Assembly: GCF_026212465.1 (NCBI RefSeq)
Contig: NC_080049.1
Location: forward strand, 36,000,885 to 36,064,884
From: Amaranthus tricolor
Lineage: Eukaryota > Streptophyta > Magnoliopsida > Caryophyllales > Amaranthaceae
Direction: 5' to 3'
Length of the DNA: 64,000 nt
Shown: in pieces, positions 47,594 to 61,706 of the stretch
Layout: each line of letters opens with the position of its first letter
How positions within the stretch are numbered: the first letter of the stretch is position 1
Position numbers and translations under genes: made by a program
Notes under the pieces: model-generated
Database searches by the model: none
What the model was told of the DNA's origin: nothing
Seen by the model: only the letters and a program-made list of their open reading frames with translations

Positions 47594-50500
47594 TCATCTG
47601 ATACCCTGATAAGAATCCGGAAATGATCTTGAAAGCCACATGTGTTTCAACTTTACTATTAGCGCGAAGACTCCATAGCATGGGATGTGTAACAAGCCCA
47701 CTACCACGTACCTACACCACCATCAACATTACCTACTTGTTAGTGACTCGGTTCTGTCTCTATAAAAGTTTATCAAGCCAGTGGGTACCATACCGAAACC
47801 ATATGATAATCAATGGGATGACCCTCTAGTCACCTCCTCATTACAACCATATTCTATTATCCCAATTCCCAATGTCAATATGTGCCTCCTACCTAGGCGG
47901 GATTTTGACCTTATCTTTTATAAGTAATAACAAAGAGGTTGTTTTCGATTTACCCTTGGTAGCTAACATCATTTTCAACTTCACATAAATAAGAAGTGAA
48001 CATGATTTAATGTGCTAAATAGATCATTCCATTAAATTTTGATTCAGAATAACTCCACTTGAAGAGTCATTTAGTTTAGTTTATGTTAATTTGGTTAACT
48101 AGGAGTGTCACATTTGTGTCTATTAGGAGTATCAATTAACAATTATGAAGAATTATTCAAATATAAGTTGCACTAATTTTGGTTGGGTCAGAACTGAGAA
48201 CTAGGTCACATAAGTTTGATTACAACCGAGGTTTGGGACAGGTATTTGGATAGGGTTCACTTGTATCAAGTTCACTCATGATAGTAATTATGCAAGCTTC
48301 AGGTGTATATCTTTTACTTTTGTTTAGTGTTTCCACTCCATTATTTAGCAATATCCGTTCAGTTTAACATAATTCACCTTTTGAGTTCGCAATTTGTTTA
48401 AATTTGTCCAAGAATAGCCCAAAATCGACCATAATTCGCTTTTTTCGATTCTCAATTCGCAAGGAAATTAGCGATCATGTGACATTGATTCTTATCAGAC
48501 GACCCCTAAGCCGCAAAAGGAAAAATTCAGTGCAAGAGGGAACTAATTACCAAATTGGAGCATATGGAGGTGATAAATCCATGAATGGGTATGGCCATCT
48601 GCAGCAGACAGAGAAAACAAATTTTTAGTAGAAAAACACAGATAACCACGAGCGTAAATTCTGGAAAGCATAGGAAAATGGTTGCACAACCAACCTCATT
48701 GAAACACAGGCATGAATAATCCATTGGCAAATAACAAATACTCCAGTCCATATGATAAAATATGCAATCCGGAACATAGGAAACCTCTGCAACAAAAGAC
48801 AATTCAATCAAACACGATTAGAAGTATACGAACTCAATTTGTCTCTTTGAGCAACAAGGTAAGACTTACCATGCAATTCAAGATTGCATCACCAAGAATG
48901 AGAACATTTACGGAATGCATGCTAATATCAAACTGCAAAATCACGATATGTTAGAAGTATTTTATCCGACAAAATCGGCCTTTTTTTCCAAATATAATTG
49001 CATTTAATGATAACTAGCCAACTTGTTGAGGAAAAAGGGAGAAATGTTGCACTTACAAAAGCAAGTCTATAATCTTTGGCAGTCAGAAATGGATAAATGA
49101 CTAGCCAAAATACGACATCTGTGAGCAGCACAGCACCTGCAGTTACCTGTTTACATGGTATAAAAAGATTATATAGTCAAACATATTCTAAAAATTGCTT
49201 TTTGTTCAATGAAATCATAAAGTTGCATACAAACATATATAATTCTCGCCCAGTTATAGTTTTTGGTTGGGTAGAGGAGTCATCCCACAAATTTAAATTT
49301 CCCATATCCCTTCAATACGATCATGAATGGGTGAACAAGCCTCTTAGGTCTCTAAATAATGCCATTCTCACCTTCTTCTACTCGCTTTTGTCAAGTTCCC
49401 TCCCATCCATTCTCCCTGTCCTTTCTCTCGTACATTTATTAAGGAACAAAATACAAAAAAATGAAGCTTGAGACCTAATGTAAGTTAAAACTATATCTAC
49501 TTTGAAAAAATATGCTCCCATGAAAATCTTATCCACAACAGGATATCGCGCATATCCAGTAGAAATCCTACTTCTGTGAAGGGTTTTTAAAGATGCAGAA
49601 GTTGGCAGTTTTACCTCCAACTATGGCCACATAATTAGGTACCATTGTCAAAGAAGTTCACACAAAAACACTTTTTATAGACAAGAAACAAAAGTAGGAG
49701 GCCACATTATTCATCAGAGACAGCTACTTCTAGACAAGAATCAGCTAACTACTTCAGACTAACCTGGTAAATAATTTGAAGAAGATAACCCATAAAACCT
49801 GCAATTTGGTGATACTGAACTTCTTCATGATTAATCAAGTTTTCTAACCAAGATGTGTTTGCACTACCTCCAAGCTTTTGAGCAGAAAGAGATACAGTCT
49901 CTGCATCAATATTTTGGGAGGCCATCTTCGAGATACAAGCTCCATTACGATTAGACCAACACCCAAAAATAGAGAATGCGGATGCCAGCTACAAGGTCAA
50001 TTTAAAAAAACCAAGAATATATGTAATGTAAGTAGGAAATCCATTGGTCGTGAATGGAAGACGGTGTTGAAAGAAAACAATTTAAAAACAATATGTCGAG
50101 GGTTTCAATTATGTAATGTACACTAATGCAGGATCCCACTTAGCCTTGTACTGCACTCTCTTGCTTCGTTACAGATTTACAAAGTTTTTTTTCGGCTAAA
50201 AAGCTATTTTAGCAAGACATTTGTGGTAGCGGTAGCTAGAGTAGAACATACCCCAAAGTATATGGTAGTCAGTGTAAAAGTCCACCTGTTCATCGTCGGG
50301 GAAAAACAAACAAAAAGAGCAATCAACAGAAGAGACAAAATTCATTTCTGTACTGAACTTAACTATCTCATAACGGTTCCAAACAACTTAAAACCGAAGG
50401 GAATAAAAGCCAAGATCATTAACTTCCCATTCGGCCATTTGTATAACAAATAAATAAGATGTTAATTAAGAACTTACTGGGTATAGAAGAAAAAGACGCC

Positions 50501-50800
50501 AGGTCCTTTGACAACAGCGTTACCAGTGATCAATGCCATTAGCAGAACAAACGCAAAGATCCTAAAAGCAAGCAAGATGGAAGGATGAATGCTTCTAAGA
50601 CATGTTTTCCAGACATCATCCTTGTGTAAGGCTCCAACTGGCATTATTCCGTCTTCTCTCCTCTCATCATCCAATTTCTTTCTGCCTTCGTATTTCCATA
50701 TAAGCACACCAGCAAGCACCATGGTGGTCAAGACGTATAATGCACATATTAAAAACCTCCAGTTCAACCAATAACTTGGGTTTGTTGTATCAGGATCCAT
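47594..50800 (-). CDS. Plant multi-pass membrane protein of unknown function ('rolling stone'-like type)
   Basis: Eight exons: 50478-50800, 50252-50285, 49764-49988, 49057-49146, 48870-48932, 48695-48786, 48551-48598, 47594-47711; GT-AG throughout, phases consistent, 330 residues. The ATG at 50800 begins MDPDTTNPSYWLNWRFLICA. Seven or eight hydrophobic spans are visible, among them LYVLTTMVLAGVLIW, ILLAFRIFAFVLLMALITG, VLLTDVVFWLVIYPFL, IAYFIIWTGVFVICQWIIHA and VVVGLLHIPCYGVFALIVKL. The motif order YWLNWR, DVFW, QWxxHAC, WPYPFMDLS and HIPCYGxFAL is that of a conserved but uncharacterised land-plant family. The middle loop (ACISKMASQNIDAETVSLSA) is polar. A leader exon ending near 51727 is plausible. 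The short frame at 47472-47681 is an out-of-frame shadow of the last exon. No biochemical role can be inferred. Confidence 0.85.
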
Positions 50801-53530
50801 GATTTGCTTAATATTTTTCAAAGGAGCCTACGGAAAAAAAGAAAAACAATTTTCTTAGTACAGTTCATGCAAAGAACATGGCACTAAACTACTAGTCTAT
50901 AATACACAAGTGTATTGATCTTATGTGATACACCCATACATAGGTTAAAGCTTAGTAACCAAATCAATTAATCCCTTCGTTTCCATATTTTTCCTCCATT
51001 TTCCACCTTTAAATGATCCTTTCACTTTACCACATTCCATCATATGGCATACTTTCTCTCACTCAATCTTGTAGGTCATTGTAAAAGAACTACTCAACAA
51101 TCAACATTATAAGGGCATGGGTAGTACTGAAACCATCCAAAAATGCACCAAAAATGGTTATTGATTACATTACTGATCTCCTTAAATACCTATGTCGGAT
51201 CCTTAACACTAGCTAAAGGACAATTGACACTTCAATCAAGAGTCTGCACCAAAAATGCAACAAACTCAAAAGAAGAATCAAACATAAAATAAAATACCCT
51301 TTCTTCAAGACCCTTGTTTCCCTTCAAATTTTGTTGGAACTTGGAAATAAGAAAACATGAACTCAGTGATGAGGGATCAATCGGAAAACCCAGAAAAAAC
51401 CCCTTTCATATCCTCCAAAGCAATTTCACTTTTGATACCAAACAAACCCAAACCCAATCCAGATTCACAATCCACGAACACTTCAACATACAGAAAATTG
51501 AGTGTAATACAAATTAGAATTACAAATTATTGTGAGTAAGGTAGCAGATGAATATATCATATACATAAACAAATTCTGGGTTTTTCAAGAAATCAAAAGG
51601 GTTCGTGATAAACAACAAATTCATGGACAAGCAAGCTCAGATACTTACACTTAACTTAAAATTAAGTACAACAACTGAAATATTTGATCAATAAACAAAT
51701 GTTTACTAAAGGTGACAAATACATACCTGCTTGCTGCTTGATTCTTGATCAATGAATGAAAGCAAAAGATTGGATTTTAAGGAGAGAATCGCAGTGATCG
51801 AATGATAGAAATTGGGTGAGTTGGGGTTCTAGATGGGTAGGAAAAAAAATGCTTCTACTAGTAAAAATGGAAATCATGAATAACTACTCCAAAAAACGAC
51901 TGCAAAATTGGCATCTAAGCCAAATTAAAATTTGATTCGTCTACAAAGAAACAAAAAAATGATACCAAAGTAAAAGCGAAGATACACACTACAAACCAAA
52001 ACTGTACAGGACCATGGCGCCTAGGAGCATCTAAAAGGTTCAAGTAACATTGTGCAATTTTTTCTCTGCTCAGAGACTTAAGTATTATTTTTCATAGAAA
52101 ATATTAGATTTGATTTTTATCTCGTCTTTTTCCTTTTCTTCAACGTAATCTTAAAAAATTTTCGCTATTTTCTTGATACTATTTGTTAATTCTATAAAAT
52201 AAATGAACTTCAAACTTCAATAAACATAAGATTTTATGGGCTGTAAAATCTTTGGAAAATCTCTTTTTTTGTTGATCTTTAGTCAATTATTATTTTTTCA
52301 TAAGAGTTATTATTTATAGTTTAATTTAGACTTAATAGATTGATTACAAAGTGATATCGAGAGTTACTTAAGTTTGAGTTTAGTCGGTACTTAAATGAGT
52401 CAAGTTAAACATATAAAATTTGGCTTGAAAATTTACGAATCAATTTAATTGTACTCCCTTCTATTCACTTTATAAGTTCTATTAAGATATTATTCTATTT
52501 ATTGATCACTTATAATTTTATTTTAATCTTAATTTATAAGTTAACTCATAGTGGAACGAAATCTTGTTTGATTCACCTTAACGTAAATTTTATTAATATT
52601 AATTTTTTATAAATTAAATTATACATGATTAGAGGTATTAAAAATTAAATTCATGCTTAGGCAAACGTGCAAAAGCAATTCAAACATGTTTAGTAAATAG
52701 GACGGAATAACAAATAATTATTCATGAATTTAAAAAAAAAAATCAACATTCTTCTCTTTTAAATACTATTGCGGCTAAAAGCTAGCATGTCACAACTCAT
52801 ACTTGGATAAGTCTTATGAACTTGCATAAAACCTATATACTCTACTCATAAACTTGAGTTTAACTCGAATATATGTTTACATATTTGACTAACAAATTAA
52901 TAAATTTGATTTTAATACTTAATCGTAATAATATAACACAAATAATAAAGATAAAATAATTGAGTCTAAATAAAATAACAATATGTCATGTAAGTGTGTA
53001 ACCGTAATCTAAATTCTAGAATACGATTAGCGTAAATTTAGAAGTGTAGCTGTCTGATTTGAGCAATAGTTCCAACTTCCAATATACTCGAAACTTCTTG
53101 TATATATTCTCATGTTTGTCATGTATTATTAAATCCACGCATAAAGCAATTTTGGCATGCTCTGGCCTCTGGTAGATCAAATACTCTATTCAATACTCAA
53201 TACATTATACATCACTATCTAAGATCTACAGAATAAGGTTCCTTCACGTAATTGTCTGCCAAAATGCCATTCTTCACCTATATTGTATCATCACCATTAT
53301 CAATACCTAACGTATTTCGCTCATAAAAAATTATAATCAGAATTTATGAGGAAAAAAGGCGACAATACATACCTATAAAGAAGACTGTGGCCAAAGAGTT
53401 ACTCGACTCGAGAAAGATGCACAGATTAATTCTCATATAAAATTTTAGTAGTCAAAAACAAAAATAAATAAAATACATATAATAAATGAAAATAACTAGG
53501 TAAAAATGAATAAAAGAATGCTATGTAAAA
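50801..53530. other. Leader/promoter of the membrane-protein gene, then intergenic
   Basis: Leader intron about 50828-51726 and leader exon about 51727-51830 (sense AAGCAGCAAGCAG|GTATGTA). From about 52450 to 52710 lies a MITE of the ACGAATCAAA type (ACTCCCTTCTATTCACTTTA start). The rest is AT-rich and empty of recognisable genes. Confidence 0.45.
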
Positions 53531-53559
53531 AGGAAAAGGAAAAAACAAGAACACCAACC

Positions 53560-53800
53560 GGTAATGAAAGAGTATCAGTAGTCTAAGACATGAATAAAGC
53601 GCTTCTAACTACCCCTATCCTTGGCCAGGTCCTCAAAAAGATGTAGGTCATGCAAGTCATTCTTTATTTGTTCCTCCCACGTTTTCCTAGGTGTTCTAAC
53701 TTCTCTTACCCTCCATTAAATGATGTTTTCGATCCTCCTCACGAAGGCGTCAAAAGTCTCTCTTTGCGCATGCCCAAACCATCTCAATCTATATTGTGTA
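53560..53800 (-). pseudogene. RTE-type LINE fragment
   Basis: The minus strand reads LRWFGHAQRETFDAFVRRIE, a stop, then RTPRKTWEEQIKNDLHDLHL and FEDLAKDRGS with further stops. This is the same C-terminal polyprotein segment as the element at 21990, extending slightly beyond it at the C-terminal side. Several stops and a frame loss show it is dead. Confidence 0.8.
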
Positions 53801-53829
53801 GAATACTATATATAAAATGATAGTCTTGT

Positions 53830-54425
53830 TTAGGAATGAGCATGGGTCGGATCTGGGTCAAGTCCAACTAGACTCAAATTCAGACATTTATTTTTTTATT
53901 GGACCCAGACCTGGACCTAGATCCACAGGATCTGAAAAATTTGGACCTGAACTCAAACCCTTAGGCTCTGACGGATTTAGGTTCTGGATCTAGGTCCAAA
54001 ACAATTTTATTTTTTTTTCCTTAAAGATTTTTAAAAATATATTATGCAGTTTTTGTCCATTCTATAATATTATTTAAATGTTTTCAACTAATAAGGATCT
54101 TCTGATACTATATATACTAATTGAGCGACCAAATGTTTGAAGCTTTCAACATTCAAGTTCTTAGAACGAAATATTTTCAACTATTTTGATATTTAAAGTA
54201 TAGATACAACGACTACATTTCAAATTAAAATATAACAAAATTTCAAATCAAACAATTAAATATACATGATAGCTAATATATAATTTTTTATAAAATATAA
54301 ATGGATCCATGGATTGAATCTAGGTGTCAAACGTGTGAACCCAATTCGAATCCAAACCCTATGGTCATAGACACAGGTCCAACCCGGATTTATAGAGTCA
54401 AAAATAGATGGATTGATTCCAAGCA
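53830..54425. repeat. Probable hAT-like non-autonomous element
   Basis: Begins TAGGAATGAGCATGGGTCGG and shows many GGATCTGGGTC / GACCCAGACC-type words on both strands near its ends (53830-54005 and 54300-54420), ending around GATTGATTCCAAGCATTT. AT-rich centre. No transposase, target duplication not resolved. Confidence 0.4.
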
Positions 54426-54649
54426 TTTATGGTTTTATTTTCACTATTAACCACGTTTTTCATAATGAATTATAGCTAGAGTTGGAATTTGGTTTGGGGT
54501 CCATTAGGGAGCGAATGGGATCCAATCTTTAAATATGCAAATTTTAAATGAAGTTGTGAGAGACGGTCTCTTCGAGAAACACATTAGATATATAGGCTAA
54601 ATAATCCGATTAATACAAATTAAAGAGAAAATAAAAACAGCTGGTCTTG

Positions 54650-54900
54650 GATGAAACGACCTCATAATGAGACCGTCAATTTGGGTTGGTCCAATTTGCG
54701 TGTGTAACAAATTGGGTATTTTTTTCATTTTCTGGGCATTTTTCAAATTTGATCTTAAAGGTATCAATTTTGACCTTAAAGATATCAGAATTGATACCTT
54801 TTAGGTCAAAATTGATAAATACCAAGAAAATTGAAATGTTGTTGCACGCGCGAATTGGACCGGCCCAAATTGACGGTCTCATAATGAGACCGCCTCGTCG
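54650..54900. mobile_element. MITE with ~46-bp TIRs, GAGACGGTCTC family
   Basis: Left arm GACCTCATAATGAGACCGTC followed by AATTTGGGTTGGTCCAATTT; right arm is its inverse (AATTGGACCGGCCCAAATTG followed by ACGGTCTCATAATGAGACCG). Each terminus contains the small palindrome GGTCTCATAATGAGACC. An inner inverted repeat (AAGGTATCAATTTTGACCTT / AATTGATACCTTTTAGGTCA) sits at 54760-54815. Outer GAGAGACGGTCTC (54562) and GAGACACGATCTCTC (54951) suggest a second element around it. Confidence 0.75.
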
Positions 54901-54999
54901 AAGTTTTTGTGAAATAAAAATGTGGGTTTCTTGTTTTAAGGTCATCACTTTGAGACACGATCTCTCACATGAGTAGACTTTAAACATATACTTTACGAG

Positions 55000-57900
55000 C
55001 CACTATTATTATTTTATTGCTTAAATAATGATACATTATTATAATTTTATAAATGTCAATAATCTTATTATAATTTATAAAATCAAATAATTAAGTTATA
55101 ATGCTTTTTACTAAATCTGATATGCTTATTTCAATGTAAATTATTAGGAGATCAAAATTATAAATAGGTCGGATGGATGGGATTGTAGCATTTAAAATTC
55201 AATATGCCCTTTATTTTTTGGGCTTCCTGAAAGACAAGAAATCCATAACACAGGTCCAATAAGCAGCCATGCTAAAGTTCACAAAAAAGAGAACGAACTA
55301 AGTAGAGAACATAAACAACACTATATATGCGCCTCAATTCAGATTTGAGGGATCAACTTTGAACACAAAATGAGTAGAACACTTTGACATTGCAATTTGG
55401 TATAAGGAGCAAAATCGAACCTATTTGATCAAGCTTAACCGGCAGCGAATACAAGACACTGGTATTATATGGTGGGTCAAATACACATTTTTTATGTGTA
55501 TTGAACCAACTCGTCCATAATTCTTTATCACACAATTTAATATAAGAAAATCTTTAATCGAATGACCTGGCTAGCCACCTAGATTCTCCGGCCAAAGGAA
55601 TAGGCATCAAGGCCGCAAGGGAATGAAGATGACTCTAGTATTTATTGCAGGACTAAACTAAACAAAAATTTTAATTTTAGCTATGACGTAACAAATTCAT
55701 ATTACATGTTATATTTGGCAGATAAAAACATAAAATCTAAGGACTTGGAAAAATATACTAAACCTTACAAAAACCAATCACTAATATAAAATGGATACAG
55801 CAATATATGTTACTCAGACTCACATATATTTATGTCTAATTCGAATATATATTTATAAGGGTGACAGAGTTATATATTTTTTTAATAAAGTATGATAATA
55901 TCAAGTAAAGTTATTGATAACGATAACTAGAGTTTGAATCTTCATATTAGCTAGCTTCTAATTTTATTTTAAATAAAGAAGTAATTTTTAAAGACCCTTA
56001 GTACCTTACAAATTATAAAAGCATCTCGTAAAAACAAACTTAATTATCAACCCAAGAAGTGACCTAATCAAAGAAAGACCATTTATAGAAAGATCAACTA
56101 AAATTCTAAAAATTGTATCCACAATAAATCATATACAAGTATAAGATTTAAGGTGGACAATACAAGGCAACAATAACACGTTGGTATACAATAGTGATAA
56201 AAGAGGTGGAAAATAACAAATGATGACTTTTTAGTATCTTGCCTATATATTAATTTAGTAAAATTATAATTGATTGCGTGATAATTTATTTTTCTAAATA
56301 AATTCAAGCTAAATTAAGTAAGTATTTAAATAAAAGATTTTATTACATAAAATTTATACCTAAATAAGAATCATAAAGAGATTAATTGCTTTCAAAAAAA
56401 TTTTTACACATACGAAAAAAATTATTTTTAAAAAATATTTTAATTTAAATTTTTAAATATTGTTTGAATCAGGTCAAAATTAAAATCAAATAAATTAGCT
56501 CACTTTATTCATAAATAGTTAGTTCATTTTGATTTAATTAAATTCTAAAAGACTATCAAAAATATATTTTAGAATAAATTTAGAGCTAAATTAGATGAAA
56601 ATTTTTAGTAAGTAAATTAAATTAAATTACTGGTAAATTTTTTGATCGTTGGATGTAAAGAAATCAAGATTGAGAATGAGTATAATCTTTCGTATACTTA
56701 ACCTTCTTCTCGTTCATACAATTTCTTCCCTAATAGAATCATTGCTTCCTTCTCCAATTATTTGTTGATAAAAAGCAAGTGGATTATTGACAATAGATTT
56801 TTGAATATGTGGATATAAGAAATTGAGGATTGATGAGAATATATAAGAAATTGAGGATAAGCGAGAATATATAAAAAATTGAGGATTAGTGTTAAGATTT
56901 TTGAATGTTTGGATATATGAAAATTATTTAAAGTGGTGAAAACTCAATACTAATTTCAGAATATATATATTCATTAAAACAGTGTAAATTATTGTAGTTG
57001 AGAAAAATGAAATCCTTTTTGGTCGAGTATTTGTTTTTTTATGCTTAAGGTTGAAATCCTAAGATTTTGAGACAAAAATGTATAAAAAAAATCTCAAAAC
57101 AATGATCCAAACTTGCCCCAAATCCAGCTCATTATTTATCTCATGATCAATTATAGACTCATTCAAATTTTAATTATATTTTATATCTATGTGGACTTAT
57201 TTTAGACTTAGATAAATCCTATAGATCCATTATAAATATAATTAAACTTTACAAATGTAAAAAAAATATAAACACTTATTTTAATTAAATCCCATTAAAA
57301 ATACCTCACTTAGAATCCTAGAAACCGTATAGATTCGAATTTGAACTTGAGTCCACAACAAAATTAATTAATAAGTTTGGATCTGAATTTAACCGGACCA
57401 ATTCTAAATCTGATCCACATACTAGTTATAAAGTAATGGTTGTAATATTTAGAATTTAGATACACATAAAATGATACTTATGAGATTTAGGGTTGAGCAA
57501 ATGGATTCATGCAAACCTATCTTAATCTAGTTGCACCATACATAGATGGCTCAACAATTTATATGATATTCCACCTTCTTACAATACTTAAAAAGGCACA
57601 GTTCAATTGTCATATCAGCACACAATAATCAATAATGTTCCTCTATTTAATCATTCATCAATCCTCCTATCTTATATATACTCAATCATACTATTTGGTA
57701 CTTAGAGATAAAATATATAAGGATAGCTTCAATCCTTTTTTTTTTAATGACATTTGAACCACGTTTTTGTTATCTTTACAAATATGTTATCTACCTATCA
57801 AAGGAACCTTCTTCTTTTCTTTGTTATTATGCATAAATTCGAATGCCTAGGAAACATCAAATTTATGATCATACATTTATTTACTCAAATGTTGTCGGGA

Positions 57901-60140
57901 TTATTACGTTCGATTATATGGATTATTGTACTATCTCTTTACTTTCTCCCTTTTTTTTTTCTTCTTCCCATTTACTTTTTATACAGTTTTAATAAAAATT
58001 TTAAACATCAATATCTCTAAATACATATAATAAAAAATAATAAAAAATACATAATAAAAATATATACATTAAGACGAATCTAACGAGATCTCACATGGAT
58101 ATATTTTACCTTCTAAATATGAGTCAGAAACATTAAAAAAATTTCTTTATCATTATGATGAAATATTCCAAATGGAAAGAACATTAATAAACAGACGGAT
58201 TACTTTTTAATTTTGCATTATTTTTAATTTTTGACATAAATAACTCTACATTTCACATGTCATTTGCAAATGGAGCAAAATAACGTACAAGATAACGACG
58301 TAAATATAACACTACACAATGACAAGAAAACCTATAAAAAAAAGAAAAAGTAAGTGAACACACAAATAGTAAGAAATATCAAAAAGAGCTAATACAAAAT
58401 TAAATATATATGAATTATGAAGTTTTTGGTTGGTTTTTAAAATGATAATTAGAATTATAACCAATACTTTAAAATTGTCTAACAAATAGGAGTCCAACAC
58501 ATCTTCATTAAGGGGTCCCTAAAATAAAAAATTGTTTTACCTCTTGGCTCTTATGTAAAGAAAAGACAAAGAGAAATGATCAGGACGTTTCCCTACTTAA
58601 TAAATGTCTCCATGGTATGTACAAAGTCCATGCTACCTACTTAATTAATGCACTAATTTTAATATGCTAATCCGTAGATCAGAAGATGATTGACGAGTAA
58701 GAAGGGTATATTAGCGAGTGTACTGTAAAAAAGTGTGAGTTAATAAAATAAAGAGTTACTTAATTAATCTTTTTTTAATTACGTATGCTCAATTTAGCAA
58801 ATATTAAATAATCTTAGCGAAGTCTTGATTTTATTTAAACAATTATGAAGTACAGAATATTGAAAAAAATATTTTCAACTCAAATACAAATATCTTAAAT
58901 GTACCGGAAAGTGTCTTAACATTTTCGTTTAGCTAATCTTAAAATGATTAAAATAATAAACCCACAACAAATTCGAGCTCTCGTTTAGGAACTTATTTGT
59001 GTATGGAGTTATGAATGCTAGCTAGCTTAATTCATATTGCTTTGTTTTATTTAATTTGCTCCTTTTTTACTTTATCTTTATTTTTAATTATAATTTTACT
59101 ATTTTTACTTTTTATAATATTTTTTCTTTTATTTTTAAACATTCAACTACTTTAAGCTAAAATTTAATAGAGCAAAATGACTGTGAGTCTGGGATGAGGA
59201 ATATTCATCATAATAGTATAGTTTTCAAGTCTAGCTATACCTTCAATGGCTCTATTAGAAAACAGGAAGGAAAAAAAAAACCTCACTCGTATTAATTAAG
59301 AGCATACTATATTTACTTAATCAAGACTTTTTAAAAAGGTAATGTTTCAAAGATAATTATATTTGGTTATGTGTACTTAATCCAAAATATCATCATTATT
59401 ATCATCATTATCGTTAACTCAATATCCCATTTGTAAACAGAATCTGGGTGAGAAAAGATGATAGACACTCTATATCCGTCTACCCTTCAAAAAAAAAATT
59501 AAAGAAATGCGGTCAATTTTACCCCAAAAAGAAAAACCCCTACATAAAGAATATTTAGAGTAATATAATTGCCTCAAGAGTGAAGGTACAATCGATGCCA
59601 AAACCAAAGTGGAAAAATATAACAATTTGAAATATAACCAATAAAATTAAAAACTCACTCATGTTTTTCACAAGATCATTAGGAAAATTTAAACAATTTG
59701 ACAATTAATTTTAGGCAAAATTATAATTATTACTAAACTAATTTTAGTAAAACATCCTACCATATTTCTATGTCGGACCTGTATAATTTGCTCAATTTAA
59801 TTCAAAATCTTTTTACATATTTGAATTTGAAATAAAATAGGTCAAAGAATAAGGGAAGACCGAACTACATATCATATATACTTCTATTACTATAAAGCTG
59901 AAACGCACGTACACGATACATATATATGAAGTATTCAACTCCATCCTATAATATCCCTAGCTAATGATATTCATGACGGAATTATTATCTCAAATCATCC
60001 ACCTAATAGCTATTTCCTCTGTTTTAATTTATTAGTTACACCTTAATTAAAATTGTGATAATTTTTTTATCAAAACGTAACAAATAAACTGAAACGAGAG
60101 ATTAGTAGTATATTACAAGATCAAGTTTGGATTTTCTCTT
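55000..60140. other. Five-kb AT-rich region without recognised genes
   Basis: Only low-complexity and MITE-like sequence is recognisable, e.g. a copy with TTAAGACGAATCTAACGAGA at about 57940-58200 and the (ATC)n repeat at 59386-59530. 55210-55640 is less AT-rich, without coding frame or RNA fold that I recognise. A non-coding transcript there cannot be excluded. Confidence 0.4.
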
Positions 60141-60142
60141 GA

Positions 60143-61706
60143 TCACCTCCAATGATATCGTCGCTTTCTTATAAATCTTGGTGGTTGTTGAACATGTCTA
60201 TCTGGAAAAGGATGAAAAGGAAATTATTTTATACTTCTTTAAATATAAAATATAGCTGACAGTTATACATAAAATCTTATTACAAGACTTCAATTATGTT
60301 TTAAAATTTTAGTTGAGTTATTTCAGGAAAATCTCGCCTCAAAGCTGCCTAAATCATGACATGAGTTAATGATTTGATTGAAAACTCATTGTGAAATATA
60401 AAACACGAACAAATGGTCATCAAAATGATACAACACATATACAAATGTGAATATTTGGCTCGTCCTATAATAATATACTGAATATACTCACCAAATTAAA
60501 TCTAATTAATTTTTATTAGACCAGGATTATATGATTATTATTTAAGTAAATAGGATATATAGAAAGCCATAAATATAGTAATTAAATGGTAACAAAAGTG
60601 GTGATTAGTCATAAGTTCTTACATAAAAGTGGTCTAGGAGAGGCTTGACCATGGAAATATGCTTGAAAGAAGTCCTTATTTTCTTTCCAAAGCTCCCTCC
60701 AAACTAAACATCAATAGAGCAAATTAAAATACTATTAAAAAAAAGGGATTTACATGCTAGCTATTACAGCTTTTCATGCATGCCATGCAATGATAAAACG
60801 TTACAGAAATAAATGAATAATATATAATATAATATTAAAATATTATGTTTTGTGAAATTTTAATTAAGGAAATTAATTTAACCTGTAAGTGTGATTAGAG
60901 GCCTGATTTTTGCATGTTCTGCCAAAGCCTTGATGCACTGGTCACGATCCATTTGAAGGAGCAAGCACCTTTCGATAAGATGTTGAACCTGCATATATTT
61001 AATATATCTATCATATATACACATAATTTTTGTATTATGTACTAATTTTATTTATTTATTAACTAAAAAATATAAGTGATGAGTGCTGGTATAGTAAACT
61101 GATCCTCGTTTCAATTTAATTGTTACTTTAGAGAAATAAAATATATCACCTTTTTTTTTTGTAAAGTAATGCTAAAAAACTTTACACTAAAGAAAAAAGA
61201 TTATTGAGATCAAAACTAAGGCCATCGTTGGACTTATCTTTTTGACCCCGTATAGCTAGTTAAGGTGGAAGCAAAATCTTCTACGCCAAACTCAATCCTA
61301 ACTAATTATATAAATCTTTTAAACTCGACAAAGAACCCTTATATAATGTTTTAGTGATAAATTGTATAATTCTTTTACTAATAGTGTCGAATATCCAATA
61401 GTACAAGAATCAAACTGTTATGAGGTGTGGCCTAAGGCTCACACCTCATTTTATGTTTGTGATATGGTTTATAGAGGCTGCACGCTAACTAATAGCTAGA
61501 TTTTACATAGATTTCACTCAATCGATCAGAATTGATTCAAAACGAATTCAAATCTAATCTATCGTCCAAAATTAAAGGGAATAAAAAATTATAGAAAGAA
61601 GAAACTCATGAAAAGAGAAGCTTACCATCCTAATGTAGCTATGTGGATGACAATGCAAGCAAGGTTGGGAGTGAAAATGGTGATGATGGTGGTAGTTATA
61701 ATGCAT
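60143..61706 (-). CDS. Small plant-specific protein with TIGR01589/PF09713-type domain
   Basis: Four exons: 61626-61706, 60883-60988, 60623-60703, 60143-60201; 108 residues. Exon 1 gives a His-rich N-terminus (MHYNYHHHHHFHSQPCLHCH). Exons 2-3 encode the conserved domain VQHLIERCLLLQMDRDQCIK - ALAEHAKIRPLITLT - VWRELWKENKDFFQAYF, the pattern of the plant protein 1589 family (unknown function, predicted helical). The C-terminus is basic (PPRFIRKRRYHWR). Two donors in exon 3 keep the frame: GTAAGA after 60623 (chosen, better consensus) and GTCAAG after CATG, about 31 bp further in. The start is the first ATG in frame. Function unknown; the composition fits a nuclear or nucleic-acid-associated helper, which is speculation. 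Confidence 0.8.
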
